From contig JAEUNZ010000020.1 of NCBI GenBank assembly GCA_016790965.1, forward strand, positions 45,594 to 109,593: a stretch of 64,000 nt of DNA, in the 5' to 3' direction. Both the position numbers and the translations under genes were made by a program. The stretch is from SSSZ01 sp016790965 (GTDB taxonomy: Bacteria; Pseudomonadota; Gammaproteobacteria; Burkholderiales; Rhodocyclaceae). Under the pieces are notes generated by a model that saw nothing but the letters and a program-made list of their open reading frames with translations, was not told the origin of the DNA and did no database searches. Below are positions 51,317-60,584 of this stretch, piece by piece. The first letter of the stretch is position 1; each line of letters starts with the position of its first letter.

Positions 51317-52870
51317 TCAGTAGTCCTTGGGCACGGCGAAGGGCGCCAGCTCGCGGGGCTCGATGGTCTCTTTGCGGCGTTCCGGGAACAGGGAGTTCAT
51401 GGAAATGCCTTGCGAGGAGTCGTTGCCGAAGGTGAAGCCGTTCTGCCCCTGGTGTCCGTGGTAATCCTCGATCTGCATTTCCTGGTGGGAAGTTGGGATG
51501 ACAAAACGGTCTTCGTAGTTGGCGATGGCCATGTAGCGGTACATCTCCTTGGCCTGGGCCTCGGTGAGGCCCGCGGCGACCAGGGGTCGGGTGTCCGGCG
51601 TACCTTCGACGTGGATCGAACGCTGGTAGGAGCGCATGGCGATCATGCGGTTCAAGGCCGACACGATGTATTCCTCGCGGCCGGCGGTCAGCAGGTTGGC
51701 CAGGTACTTGACCGGCAGGCGCATGGCCTCGGCCTTCGGGATGCAACCGTCCGATTCGGTGGGCAGCTTCTTCTGGTCGATCTGGGACTGCACGGGAGAG
51801 AGCGGCGGCACGTACCAGACCATCGGCAGGGTGCGGAACTCGGGGTGCAGCGGGAAGGCGATCTTCCATTCAACGGCCATCTTGTAGATGGGCGACTTCT
51901 GGGCAGCTTCGATCCAGGATTGCGGGATGCCATCCTTCTTGGCCTGCTCGATGATCTTCGGGTCGAAGGGATCGACGAACATGTCCAGGTGGGCCTTGTA
52001 GAGATCCTGGTCGTTGTCCGTGCTGGCCGCTTCGAGAACCTTGTCGGCATCGTAGAGGATGATGCCGTTGTAGCGGATGCGCCCGACGCAGGATTCGGAA
52101 CACACCGTGGGCATGCCGGATTCGACGCGGGGGTAGCAGCCGATGCACTTCTCGGCCTTGGACGATTCCCAGTTGAAGAAGACCTTCTTGTAGGGGCAGC
52201 CGGAGATGCACATGCGCCAGCCGCGGCAGCGGTCCTGGTCAGCCAGGACGATGCCATCTTCCTCGCGTTTATAGAGGGCGCCCGAGGGGCAGGACGCGAC
52301 GCAGGCCGGGTTGATGCAATGGTTGCAGATCCGCGGCAGGTACATGTGGAAGGTGTTCTCGAAGGACTTGTAGATCTCCTTTTCCATGTTGGAGAAGTTC
52401 TGGTCCTTGGCCCGCTTGTGGAACTCGCCGGCCAGGTCGTCTTCCCAGTTCGGGCCCCAGGTGATCTTGTCCATCTTCTCGCCAGTGATGAGCGAGATGG
52501 GACGGGCCGTCGGCGCCGCTTCCGACAGTGGCGCGTTCTGCAGGCGGGCGTGATCGAAGGTGAAGGGCTCGTAGTAGTCGTCGATCTGCGGCATGTTGGG
52601 GTTGGCGAAGATCTGCACGATCTTCTTCAGCTTGCCGCCGGCCTTCAGTTCCAGCTTGCCGTTGATCTTGGTCCAGCCGCCCTTCCACTTCTCCTGGTTC
52701 TCCCATTCCTTGGGATAGCCGATGCCGGGCTTGGATTCCACGTTGTTGAACCAGACATACTCGACCCCCTTGCGGTTGGTCCACACGTTCTTGCAAGTGA
52801 CCGAGCAGGTGTGGCAGCCGATGCACTTGTCCAGGTTGAATACCATCGCGAATTGAGCGCGAATTTTCAT
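51317..52870 (-). CDS. narH: Respiratory nitrate reductase beta subunit
   Basis: 517 residues with four iron-sulfur centres. The first cluster motif is C16, C19, C22 and C26 (CIGCHTCSVTC). Further clusters are CNHCINPACVASC, CRGWRMCISGC with Trp instead of Cys, giving the 3Fe-4S cluster, and CIGC...CSESC. It carries electrons from NarI to NarG on the cytoplasmic face. It begins 31 bases after narG. Confidence 0.98.
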   Translation of the reverse strand: MKIRAQFAMVFNLDKCIGCHTCSVTCKNVWTNRKGVEYVWFNNVESKPGIGYPKEWENQEKWKGGWTKINGKLELKAGGKLKKIVQIFANPNMPQIDDYYEPFTFDHARLQNAPLSEAAPTARPISLITGEKMDKITWGPNWEDDLAGEFHKRAKDQNFSNMEKEIYKSFENTFHMYLPRICNHCINPACVASCPSGALYKREEDGIVLADQDRCRGWRMCISGCPYKKVFFNWESSKAEKCIGCYPRVESGMPTVCSESCVGRIRYNGIILYDADKVLEAASTDNDQDLYKAHLDMFVDPFDPKIIEQAKKDGIPQSWIEAAQKSPIYKMAVEWKIAFPLHPEFRTLPMVWYVPPLSPVQSQIDQKKLPTESDGCIPKAEAMRLPVKYLANLLTAGREEYIVSALNRMIAMRSYQRSIHVEGTPDTRPLVAAGLTEAQAKEMYRYMAIANYEDRFVIPTSHQEMQIEDYHGHQGQNGFTFGNDSSQGISMNSLFPERRKETIEPRELAPFAVPKDY

Positions 52871-52901
52871 TTCATTCTCCTAATGTCGGTTACCGTGACG
52901 C

Positions 52902-55900
52902 TCAGCGCTTGCCGATGCCCTTGGGGTTGCGTTGGGCTTCGCGTTCCGGCGTCAGCGGGCGCTCCAGCCAGTCGATGGACTGGTCCTCGACCTTGTGCAG
53001 GACGACCTGCTCGTCGCGGTTGCAGCCGACGGTGCCGTAGTAGTTGAAGCCGTAGGCCAGCTGGGCGTAGCCACCGACCATGTTGGTGGGCTTGACCACC
53101 ACGCGGGTCACCGAGTTGAGGATGCCGCCCCGCTTGTTGGTGGAGGGCGATCCCGGCACGTTCACGTTCTTTTCCTGGGCGTGGTACATCAGGGCCATGC
53201 CGCGGGGAACGCGCTGGGAAACCACCGCCCGGGCCATGGTGGCGCCGTTGGCGTTGATGGCTTCCACCCAGTCGTTGTCCTCGATGCCCACCGACTTGGC
53301 GTCGTCCTCGGCCACCCAGATGTAGGGGCCGCCGCGGAAGAGGGTCAGCATGCGCAGATTGTCCTGGTAGCTGGAGTGGATGCCCCACTTTGAGTGCGGG
53401 GTGATCCAGGACAGCGTCAGGTGCGGCTTCTGCTTCACGTTGGCCGGCACGGTGTGGTGGGCCTTCAAATCGACGGGCGGCTTGAAGGTACAGAAGCCTT
53501 CGCCGAAGTCGAGGAACCACTCGTGATCCTGGTAGAAGTGGGCACGGCCGGTGAGCGTCCGGAAAGGAATGTGCTCGTGGATGTTGGTGTAGCCGGCGGT
53601 GTAGGACACGGTCTCCGACTCGATGCCGGACCAGGTGGGCGCGGTGATGATCTTGCGCGGCTGGGCGACGATGTCGCGGAAGGTAATCTTGTCCTCGTGG
53701 CGGCCGGCATAGAGGTGGTGATGGTCGATGCCAGTCTTCTTGGAGAGCGCGGTCCAGGACTTGTGGGCCACTTCGCCATTGGTTTCCGGCGCCATGCGCA
53801 TCACCGAGTCGCAGACGGCGATGTCCTCTTCCAGGGACGGCATGCCCTTGGACACCCCCTCTTCCTGCACGGTGCGGTTGAGGATGGCCAATTCCTTGTA
53901 CTCGTGCTCGGTATTCCAGTCGATGCCCTTGACGTTGTTGCCGATCTTGGTCATCAGGGGGCCGAGGGCGATGTACTTGTTGTAGGTCTGGCCGTAGTCG
54001 CGCTCGACGACCTTGATGGCCGCCATGGTCTTGCCCGGAATCGGGTCGCATTCGCCCTTCTTCCAGTTCTTGACCTGACCGAAGGGAGTGCCCAGTTCCA
54101 TGGCGGAGTCGTGCTGCAGAGGCAGTGCCACCAGATCCTTCTTGGTGCCCAGATGCTTGGCGGCCAGGCCGGAGAAAACCTTGGCCAGGGTGCGGAAGAT
54201 CTGCCAGTCGGACTTGGATTCCCAGCCCGGGGTGACCGCTTCGCCCAGGGGATGGATGAAGGGGTGCATGTCCGTGGTGTTGAGATCGTTCTTCTCGTAC
54301 CAGGTGGCGGTGGGCAGGATGATGTCGGAGTAGGCGCCGGTGGAGTTGAGGCGGAAGTTGATGTCCACCATCAGGTCCAGCTTGCCGGCCGGGCCTTCTT
54401 CCAGGTACTTGACCTGGGTGCAGGCTGCGCCGGCGGTGCCTTCCTGCATGACACCGTTCTGGGCGCCCAGGAGGTGCTTGAGGAAGTACTCGTGGCCCTT
54501 GGAGGAGGTGCCGATCAGATTGCCGCGCCAGACGATGAGGTTACGCGGCCAATTAACCGGGTTGTCCGGGTCGGCGAAGGCGACGTCGAGCTTGCCTTCC
54601 TTCAACTGCTGGGCGACGTACTTGCCGACGGCGGCCTCATCGGCGGCGCCAGATTTCTCGGCTTCGGCGAGCAGTTCGATGGGATTGCGGTTGAAGTGGG
54701 GGGCGCCCGGCAGCCAGCCCATGCGCACGGCATCCACGTTGTAGTCGGCCAGGGTGTAGCCCTTGTTGCGGTTCTTGCCGGCAGGCGAGAGGAGCGCGTC
54801 GGCATCCACCGTCTCGTAACGCCACTGGTCGGTGTGGAAATACCAGTAGGAGGTCGAGTTCTGATGGCGGGGCGGGCGGTGCCAGTCAGTGGCGAAGGCA
54901 ATAGGCGCCCAGCCAGCCTGGGGCCGCAGCTTTTCCTGACCCACGTAGTGGGCCCAGCCGCCTCCAGTCTGGCCGACACAACCGCACATGTGCAGCAGAT
55001 TCATGATCGACCGGTAGGCAAGGTCGTTGTGATACCAGTGATTGATGGCGGCGCCCATGATGACCATGGAGCGGCCCTTGGTCTTGGAGGCGTTGTCGGC
55101 AAACTCGCGGCCGGTGCGCTCCAGGTCGGCAGCCTTGACGCCGGTTTGCTTGGCGGCCCAGGCCGGGGTGTAGGCGACATTGGCGTCGTTGTAGGAGGTG
55201 GCGACGTTGCCGCCGCCCAGGCCGCGGTCGATGCCGTACTGGGCGATCTGTAGGTCGAACACGGTAGCGACCAGGGCATCCTCCCCGCTGGTCAGCTTGA
55301 GTTTCTTCACCGGCACATTGCGGAAGAGAAGATTGGGCTCACCCTCAGTGAAGTGGGGGAAGCCCACGGAGGCGACATCATCGCGGTGTTCGATGCAGGT
55401 CAAGGCCAATTCAGTCTCGGCGCCGGCACCGGATTTCTCCAGAAGGTTCCACTTGCCGTCCTCACCCCAGCGGAAGCCGACGGAGCCGTTGGGCACCACG
55501 TAACCGTTGCTCTTCTTGTCGAAGGCGACGGTCTTCCAGTCCGGATTGTTGCTTTCACCCAAGGCACCGCTGAAATCGGAGGCGCGCAGGTTGCGGTCGG
55601 TAAACCAGTCCTCGCCCTGCTTGCGCAGGAGGACCAGCATGGGCAGGTCGGTGTACTTGCGGGCATATTCCTGGAAGTACGGATCCTGCTTTTCGATGTA
55701 GAACTCCTTCAGGGCCACGTGGCCCATGGCCATGAAGGCAGCGGAGTCGGTGCCCTGCTTGACCGGCATCCAGAGGTCCGCAAACTTCACGTACTCCGCA
55801 TAGTCCGGGGCCATGGACACGACCTTGGTACCTTTGTAGCGCACTTCCGTCATGAAGTGAGCATCGGGGGTGCGGGTCATCGGCAGGTTGGCGCCGGTGA

Positions 55901-56654
55901 TGATGAGGTAGGTGGAGTTGTACCAGTCGGCGGCCTCCGGTACGTCGGTCTGCTCGCCCCAGGTCTGGGGGGAGGCGGCGGGCAGGTCGCAGTACCAGTC
56001 GTAGAAGGAGCCGCAGGCGCCACCGATGAGGGACAGGTAGCGGGAGCCGGCGGCGTAGGAGATCATGGACATCGCGGGAATCGGCGAGAAGCCATAGATG
56101 CGGTCCGGGCCCCACTTCTTGATGGTGTAGACGTTGGCAGCGGCGGTGATTTCGGTCACTTCATCCCAGGTGGTGCGGACGAAGCCGCCCAGGCCGCGCA
56201 CGCCGACGTATTTGATGCGCTTCTGGGGGTCGGTCTGGATGGCTTCCCAGGCCTCGACCGGATCCTTGCCGGACTTGCGCTCGGCGCGGTAGAGGTCGAG
56301 CAGGCGGCCGCGGATCATCGGGTGCTTGATGCGGTGCGGGGAGTAGAGATACCAGGAGAAGGAAGCGCCGCGCTGGCATCCCCGGGGCTCGTGGTTGGGC
56401 AGATCCTCGCGAGTGCGCGGGTAGTCGGTCTGCTGCATCTCGAAGGCGACGAGGCCGTTCTTGACGAAGATCTTCCAGGAGCAGCCGCCGGTACAGTTGA
56501 CGCCGTGGGTGGAGCGCACCACCTTGTCGTGGCGCCAGCGGTTGCGGTAGGAATCCTCCCACTTGCGGTCTTCGTTGGTGACGATGCCGTGACCGTCGGC
56601 GAAGGTGCTCTGAACTTTATTGAGGAATTTCAGGCGGTCAAGAAAGTGACTCAT
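52902..56654 (-). CDS. narG: Respiratory nitrate reductase alpha subunit
   Basis: 1250 residues, the molybdo-bis-MGD catalytic subunit that reduces nitrate to nitrite in the cytoplasm. The FS0 cluster ligands are H50, C54, C58 and C93 (HGVNC...CTGGC...GCQ). The Mo ligand Asp is D223 (WYCDLP). No Tat twin-arginine leader beyond the vestigial N-terminus, as normal for NarG. A hairpin precedes its start in the mRNA leader. Long frames on the opposite strand are shadows. Confidence 0.98.
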   Translation of the reverse strand: MSHFLDRLKFLNKVQSTFADGHGIVTNEDRKWEDSYRNRWRHDKVVRSTHGVNCTGGCSWKIFVKNGLVAFEMQQTDYPRTREDLPNHEPRGCQRGASFSWYLYSPHRIKHPMIRGRLLDLYRAERKSGKDPVEAWEAIQTDPQKRIKYVGVRGLGGFVRTTWDEVTEITAAANVYTIKKWGPDRIYGFSPIPAMSMISYAAGSRYLSLIGGACGSFYDWYCDLPAASPQTWGEQTDVPEAADWYNSTYLIITGANLPMTRTPDAHFMTEVRYKGTKVVSMAPDYAEYVKFADLWMPVKQGTDSAAFMAMGHVALKEFYIEKQDPYFQEYARKYTDLPMLVLLRKQGEDWFTDRNLRASDFSGALGESNNPDWKTVAFDKKSNGYVVPNGSVGFRWGEDGKWNLLEKSGAGAETELALTCIEHRDDVASVGFPHFTEGEPNLLFRNVPVKKLKLTSGEDALVATVFDLQIAQYGIDRGLGGGNVATSYNDANVAYTPAWAAKQTGVKAADLERTGREFADNASKTKGRSMVIMGAAINHWYHNDLAYRSIMNLLHMCGCVGQTGGGWAHYVGQEKLRPQAGWAPIAFATDWHRPPRHQNSTSYWYFHTDQWRYETVDADALLSPAGKNRNKGYTLADYNVDAVRMGWLPGAPHFNRNPIELLAEAEKSGAADEAAVGKYVAQQLKEGKLDVAFADPDNPVNWPRNLIVWRGNLIGTSSKGHEYFLKHLLGAQNGVMQEGTAGAACTQVKYLEEGPAGKLDLMVDINFRLNSTGAYSDIILPTATWYEKNDLNTTDMHPFIHPLGEAVTPGWESKSDWQIFRTLAKVFSGLAAKHLGTKKDLVALPLQHDSAMELGTPFGQVKNWKKGECDPIPGKTMAAIKVVERDYGQTYNKYIALGPLMTKIGNNVKGIDWNTEHEYKELAILNRTVQEEGVSKGMPSLEEDIAVCDSVMRMAPETNGEVAHKSWTALSKKTGIDHHHLYAGRHEDKITFRDIVAQPRKIITAPTWSGIESETVSYTAGYTNIHEHIPFRTLTGRAHFYQDHEWFLDFGEGFCTFKPPVDLKAHHTVPANVKQKPHLTLSWITPHSKWGIHSSYQDNLRMLTLFRGGPYIWVAEDDAKSVGIEDNDWVEAINANGATMARAVVSQRVPRGMALMYHAQEKNVNVPGSPSTNKRGGILNSVTRVVVKPTNMVGGYAQLAYGFNYYGTVGCNRDEQVVLHKVEDQSIDWLERPLTPEREAQRNPKGIGKR

Positions 56655-56672
56655 TGTTTGCTCCTAGTTAAG

Positions 56673-56690
56673 CACCCCCGTTGGGGTGCA
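56673..56690 (-). promoter_or_regulatory. Leader hairpin between narK2 and narG
   Basis: GCACCCC (56673-56679) pairs with GGGGTGC (56684-56690) around a 4-base loop. It lies in the 75-base narK2-narG gap, about 20 bases before the narG ATG, with no T tract, so mRNA processing or stability is likelier than termination. The ribosome binding site TAGGAG follows it. Confidence 0.5.
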
Positions 56691-56729
56691 TTGCTGTTTA
56701 TCCGTAGCGATGACACAGACTTAATGAAA

Positions 56730-58376
56730 TCAGGGATTCTTGGCGTAGGCGTTCTTGCGCAGGTAGAACCACCAGTTGATGACGACACACACCGCATAGA
56801 ACACGGCGAAACCGTACATGGCGTTTTCCGGGGTGCCGGCCTTGATCTGGTCGCCGATCACCACCGGGGCGATGAAGGATCCATAGGCGGCCACGGCGGA
56901 GGTCCAACCGAGGACGGGGCCGCGCTGATCCTGGTCAAAAAGCACGCCGACGGTCCGGAACGTAGATCCGTTGCCGATGCCGGACGCGGCGAAAAGCACC
57001 ACGAACAAGGTCATGAAGATAAAGAAGTACTGTTCCGGGGTTGCCGAGTGGTAAGCCTGGAACATGACGTAGCCGGTGGCGCCGGAAGCAATGACGAGGA
57101 CCAGCGAGATGACCTGGGTCACGATGGAGCCGCCGACCTTGTCGGAAATCCAACCGCCCACCGGACGGATGAGGGCGCCGACGAAGGGGCCGATCCACGC
57201 ATAGGTCAGGGCCGAGGGGGCGTTCGGATTCTTGAGCGCATGACCCCAGGCGCCGGTCGCCGGATCAAGGACGTGCTGAAAGCCGAAGATCACCGTGATC
57301 GACAGGGGCAGCGCCATCGAGAAGCCGATGAAGGAACCAAAGGTCACCACATAGAGCGCCGTCATGGACCAGGTGTGCTTGTTGCCGAAGATGGCGAACT
57401 GTTTCTGGATGTTCGCCTTCATCGTGCCGAAGGCGACCAGACGCATGATCAGCAGGGCGGAGATGATGTCTAGAGGAATCGCTACCCACATGCTGATCAG
57501 GCCGAGTCCCGTCGGTGCCGGCAGGTAGAGGTAGAGACCGAGAATCGAGGGGATGAAGGCCACCGTATAGAGCCAGGTGATCTTCGCAAAGGCCGTGATC
57601 GGGTTGCCCGCCTCCGGCGAGATGGTCTTCAGGTTGTTCATCCCGAACCAGGCGAAGACGGCCAGCGGAACGAGAAGCAACATCCAGACAAAGCCGGCGT
57701 TCTGGATGTAGGTTGGGGTGCCGGCGGCGATCTTGCCGAAGATCCAGCCGCTATCCTTGACCAGGGTCATGGGCTCGCCACCGGCGGCACCGAAGAGGCC
57801 CATGGTCATCACCAGCGGAATCAGGATCTGCATCGTGGTCACACCGAAATTGCCGAGGCCGGCATTGAGTCCCAGGGCCGTCCCCTGCTGGCGCTTGGGG
57901 AAAAAGGTGCTGATGTTGGACATCGAACTGGCGAAGTTGCCGCCGCCGACGCCCGACCACAGGGCCATCAGTTGGAAGGCCCACAGCGGCCAGTCCTTGT
58001 GCTGCAAGGCGATGCCGGTGCCGATGGCGGGAGCCATCAACATCGCGGTGGTCAGGAAGATGGTGTAGCGACCGCCGGCGATCCGTATGAAGAAGGACGA
58101 AGGAATCCGCATCGTCGCGCCGGAGATGCCGGCGATGGCGGTCAGGGTGAACAGTTGTTCCTTGGTGAAGGGGAAGCCCAGATTGAGCATCTGCACCGTG
58201 ATGATTCCCCACATCAGCCAGACCGCGAAACCGCAGAGCAGGCAAGGAATGGAGATCCAGAGGTTACGGTTGGCGATGCGCTTACCGGTGGATTCCCAAA
58301 AGGCGTCGTCTTCCGGGCGCCATTCTGTAATCTCGCCCGCACTGCCGGCGTTTCCGGTCATTTGGGTTGTATTCAT
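56730..58376 (-). CDS. narK2: Nitrate/nitrite transporter NarK2-type (antiporter-like)
   Basis: 548 residues from the ATG at 58376, an MFS protein with twelve hydrophobic segments and the NNP signature regions (GGGNFASSMSNISTFFPK and GIGNGSTFRTVGVLF). It belongs to the NarK2 branch that exchanges nitrate for nitrite. The frame stays open upstream into narK1, but family similarity starts at this ATG. It follows narK1 by 23 bases. Inner membrane. Confidence 0.94.
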   Translation of the reverse strand: MNTTQMTGNAGSAGEITEWRPEDDAFWESTGKRIANRNLWISIPCLLCGFAVWLMWGIITVQMLNLGFPFTKEQLFTLTAIAGISGATMRIPSSFFIRIAGGRYTIFLTTAMLMAPAIGTGIALQHKDWPLWAFQLMALWSGVGGGNFASSMSNISTFFPKRQQGTALGLNAGLGNFGVTTMQILIPLVMTMGLFGAAGGEPMTLVKDSGWIFGKIAAGTPTYIQNAGFVWMLLLVPLAVFAWFGMNNLKTISPEAGNPITAFAKITWLYTVAFIPSILGLYLYLPAPTGLGLISMWVAIPLDIISALLIMRLVAFGTMKANIQKQFAIFGNKHTWSMTALYVVTFGSFIGFSMALPLSITVIFGFQHVLDPATGAWGHALKNPNAPSALTYAWIGPFVGALIRPVGGWISDKVGGSIVTQVISLVLVIASGATGYVMFQAYHSATPEQYFFIFMTLFVVLFAASGIGNGSTFRTVGVLFDQDQRGPVLGWTSAVAAYGSFIAPVVIGDQIKAGTPENAMYGFAVFYAVCVVINWWFYLRKNAYAKNP

Positions 58377-58399
58377 TGCTGTTCCTTTGGATGGTGTGG

Positions 58400-59665
58400 T
58401 TATTCGAGGTTGTCGGCGGTCACCAGCTCGTGCTTGCCGCGCATCACGTCGGCGTCGCGCACTTCGGTCCAGTACATCCAGATCAGGGAGACCCAGACCA
58501 CGCCGTACATCAGCATGAAGCAGGAGGAACGGATGCCCGTGAGATCCACCAGGGCGCCAAACATGATGGGCAGCAGGAAGCCCCCCATGCCACCGGCCAG
58601 GCCGACGATGCCGGAGATGACGCCGATATTCTTGGGGTAGTCGTCGGAGATGTACTTGAAGACCGAGGCCTTGCCGACGGCCATGGCGACGCCGACGGTG
58701 AACATCAGGGCGGTGAAGACCGTCGGGCTGAGGGCAATGTTGTAGGTCTGTGGCCCACTCACCGTCTTGATGGTGAATTCGGTCTGCGGGTAAGAGAGGA
58801 TGAAGAGGCAGATCCAGCACACCCACAGCACCCACCAGGTGACCTTGTGGGCACCGAACTTGTCGGAGAACCAACCGCCCAGGGCGCGCAGCACGCCGCC
58901 CGGCAAGGAGAAGCAGGCGGCCAGGAAGGCAGCGGTCTGCAAGGTAAAGCCGTATTCCTGCACGTAGTACTTGGTCATCCACAGGGCCAGGGCCACATAG
59001 CCCCCGAAGACGATGGAGTAGTACTGGCAGATCTTCCACACGTTGGGATCCTTCAAGGCCGCCAGTTGCTGGCCGACGGTGACGTGGGATTCGACCCTGT
59101 GGGCGGGATCGCTATAGGTGAGGAAGAAAAAGGCCAGAGCCGTGACCAGCATCGCCGCCGAGAACACCGTGGGCACCATGGTCCAGCCATAGGCGACGAC
59201 GATGGAGGGGGCCAGCAGCTTGGTCAGCGCCGCACCGGCGTTGCCGGCGCCGAAGACGCCCATGGCGAAACCCTGGTTCTTCTTTTCGAACCAGCGGGCG
59301 CAGTAGGCGATACCCACCGAGAAGGAGCCGCCGGCGACGCCGACGAAGAGCCCGGACACCAGGAACTGCCAGAATTCGGTGGCGTGACCGATGAGGTAGA
59401 TGGGCACCACCGTCGCCATCATGATGGCGAAGAACACCGGGCGGCCACCGAACTTGTCGGTCATCATGCCCAGGGGAAGGCGGATCAGGGAGCCGGTGAG
59501 CACCGGCATCGCCGCCAGAATACCGAACTGGGTTTCGTTGAGGCCCAGTTGCGTCTTGATCGGAATACCGATCACCGCGAACATCATCCACACCATGAAG
59601 CACACGGTGAACGCCAGTGTGCTCATGACCAGAACCGACATTTGTTTGGTTTTTTGGCTCGCCAT
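58400..59665 (-). CDS. narK1: Nitrate transporter NarK1-type (proton symporter-like)
   Basis: 421 residues from the ATG at 59665 with twelve hydrophobic segments. The NNP motifs are VGVAGGSFSVGIAYCARWF and the later GLAGGMGGFLLP. The shorter length, without the loops of NarK2, fits the NarK1 branch, which imports nitrate with protons. It is the first gene of the nar structural operon, and its upstream region of 263 bases holds the probable control sites. Confidence 0.94.
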   Translation of the reverse strand: MASQKTKQMSVLVMSTLAFTVCFMVWMMFAVIGIPIKTQLGLNETQFGILAAMPVLTGSLIRLPLGMMTDKFGGRPVFFAIMMATVVPIYLIGHATEFWQFLVSGLFVGVAGGSFSVGIAYCARWFEKKNQGFAMGVFGAGNAGAALTKLLAPSIVVAYGWTMVPTVFSAAMLVTALAFFFLTYSDPAHRVESHVTVGQQLAALKDPNVWKICQYYSIVFGGYVALALWMTKYYVQEYGFTLQTAAFLAACFSLPGGVLRALGGWFSDKFGAHKVTWWVLWVCWICLFILSYPQTEFTIKTVSGPQTYNIALSPTVFTALMFTVGVAMAVGKASVFKYISDDYPKNIGVISGIVGLAGGMGGFLLPIMFGALVDLTGIRSSCFMLMYGVVWVSLIWMYWTEVRDADVMRGKHELVTADNLE

Positions 59666-59927
59666 CGCTGTCCCCGAAAATGCGCCCCGGATCACCTCAT
59701 CCGGCGCCCGCAAGATTAAGGGCGGCGCGGGTTTCAGCCCATTCCTCAATGGTATGGGCGGCAGGCGGCATCAGTGGGGGGACGCTCTAGGGGGGGTGGA
59801 CTAGGCCCCTCAGACCTGGAGGCTGCGGCGAACTAGGCCGCTTGGCGTTTTGCCGGGAAAATTGGCCTACGCGGCGCCTCAAGAATGGCCCGCAGAACTA
59901 GGGCAACGGAACTACGGCAACAAACGC
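59666..59927 (-). promoter_or_regulatory. Control region upstream of narK1 (narK1K2GHJI promoter region)
   Basis: 262 bases without a gene. An inverted repeat GCCCAT-N11-ATGGGC is at 59737-59759, with a nested CCATT-N4-AATGG (59739-59752). Four CTAG tetramers lie within 120 bases (59787, 59801, 59833, 59898), inside repeated (A/T)CTAGG motifs. No clear FNR box (TTGAT-N4-ATCAA) or sigma-70 pair was found by eye. NarL and FNR-type control is expected from the operon but is not demonstrated. Confidence 0.5.
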
Positions 59928-60584
59928 TCAGGCTCGGTCGGCGAAGCCGTGCTCAACGGCGTAAAGCGCGGCCTGCACCCGGCTGGAAAGGCTCAACTTC
60001 TTGAAAATGTTCTGGATGTGGATTTTGACCGTGCTCTCGGCCAAAGTGAGGCTGCGGGCGATTTCCTTGTTGCTCTCCCCCCGGGCGAGGCAGCCCAGGA
60101 TTTCGCGCTCGCGAGGAGAGAGCTTCTCGTGTTCCACCGCCGGAGCGACCCGGGTCTGAGCCCGCACCCCCTGCACCAGCTTGGCGGTCATCTGCGGCGA
60201 CACCACCGACTCCCCTGCCGCCGTGCGGCGCAGTGCATCGACCAGGGCTTCGGTTTCGATGTTCTTGACCAGATAACCGCTGGCGCCGGCCCGCAGGGTC
60301 TCGACCATATCCTCGGCGTCTTCCGACACGGTCAGCATCAGCACCCGGGTTTCGGGCACCTCCTCGACGATAAGGCGCACCGCATCGCGGCCGGATACCC
60401 CCGGCATGTGCAGGTCCATCAGCACCACGTCGGGTTTGAGGGACTTGGCGCGCTTGACGCCCTCCAGCCCGTCTCCCGCCACATCCACTACCTCGAATTC
60501 CTCATGGCGCTGCAGGAGCGATTTGATGCCGCTGCGGAACAGGGCATGGTCGTCAACGATCAGTACGCGAATCTTGTTTTCCAT
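59928..60584 (-). CDS. narL2: NarL-family nitrate response regulator, copy 2
   Basis: 218 residues beginning MENKIRVLIVDDHALFRSG, with phosphorylated D57 (LMDLHM) and LuxR-type HTH LSPREREILGCLARGESNKEIARSL...VKIHIQNIFKKL. The recognition helix region is nearly identical to copy 1, so both regulators may bind the same sites. The start is directly next to the narX2 stop with no gap. It precedes the nar operon on the same strand. Confidence 0.93.
   Translation of the reverse strand: MENKIRVLIVDDHALFRSGIKSLLQRHEEFEVVDVAGDGLEGVKRAKSLKPDVVLMDLHMPGVSGRDAVRLIVEEVPETRVLMLTVSEDAEDMVETLRAGASGYLVKNIETEALVDALRRTAAGESVVSPQMTAKLVQGVRAQTRVAPAVEHEKLSPREREILGCLARGESNKEIARSLTLAESTVKIHIQNIFKKLSLSSRVQAALYAVEHGFADRA

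Noticed and set aside
53394..57473. Two long plus-strand frames opposite narG and narK2
   Set aside because: They mirror real genes and give low-complexity Gly/Val/His-rich products without family features.
58377..59039. N-terminal extension of NarK2 by 221 codons
   Set aside because: It overlaps narK1 in another frame and has no transporter features; the ATG at 58376 starts the family sequence.
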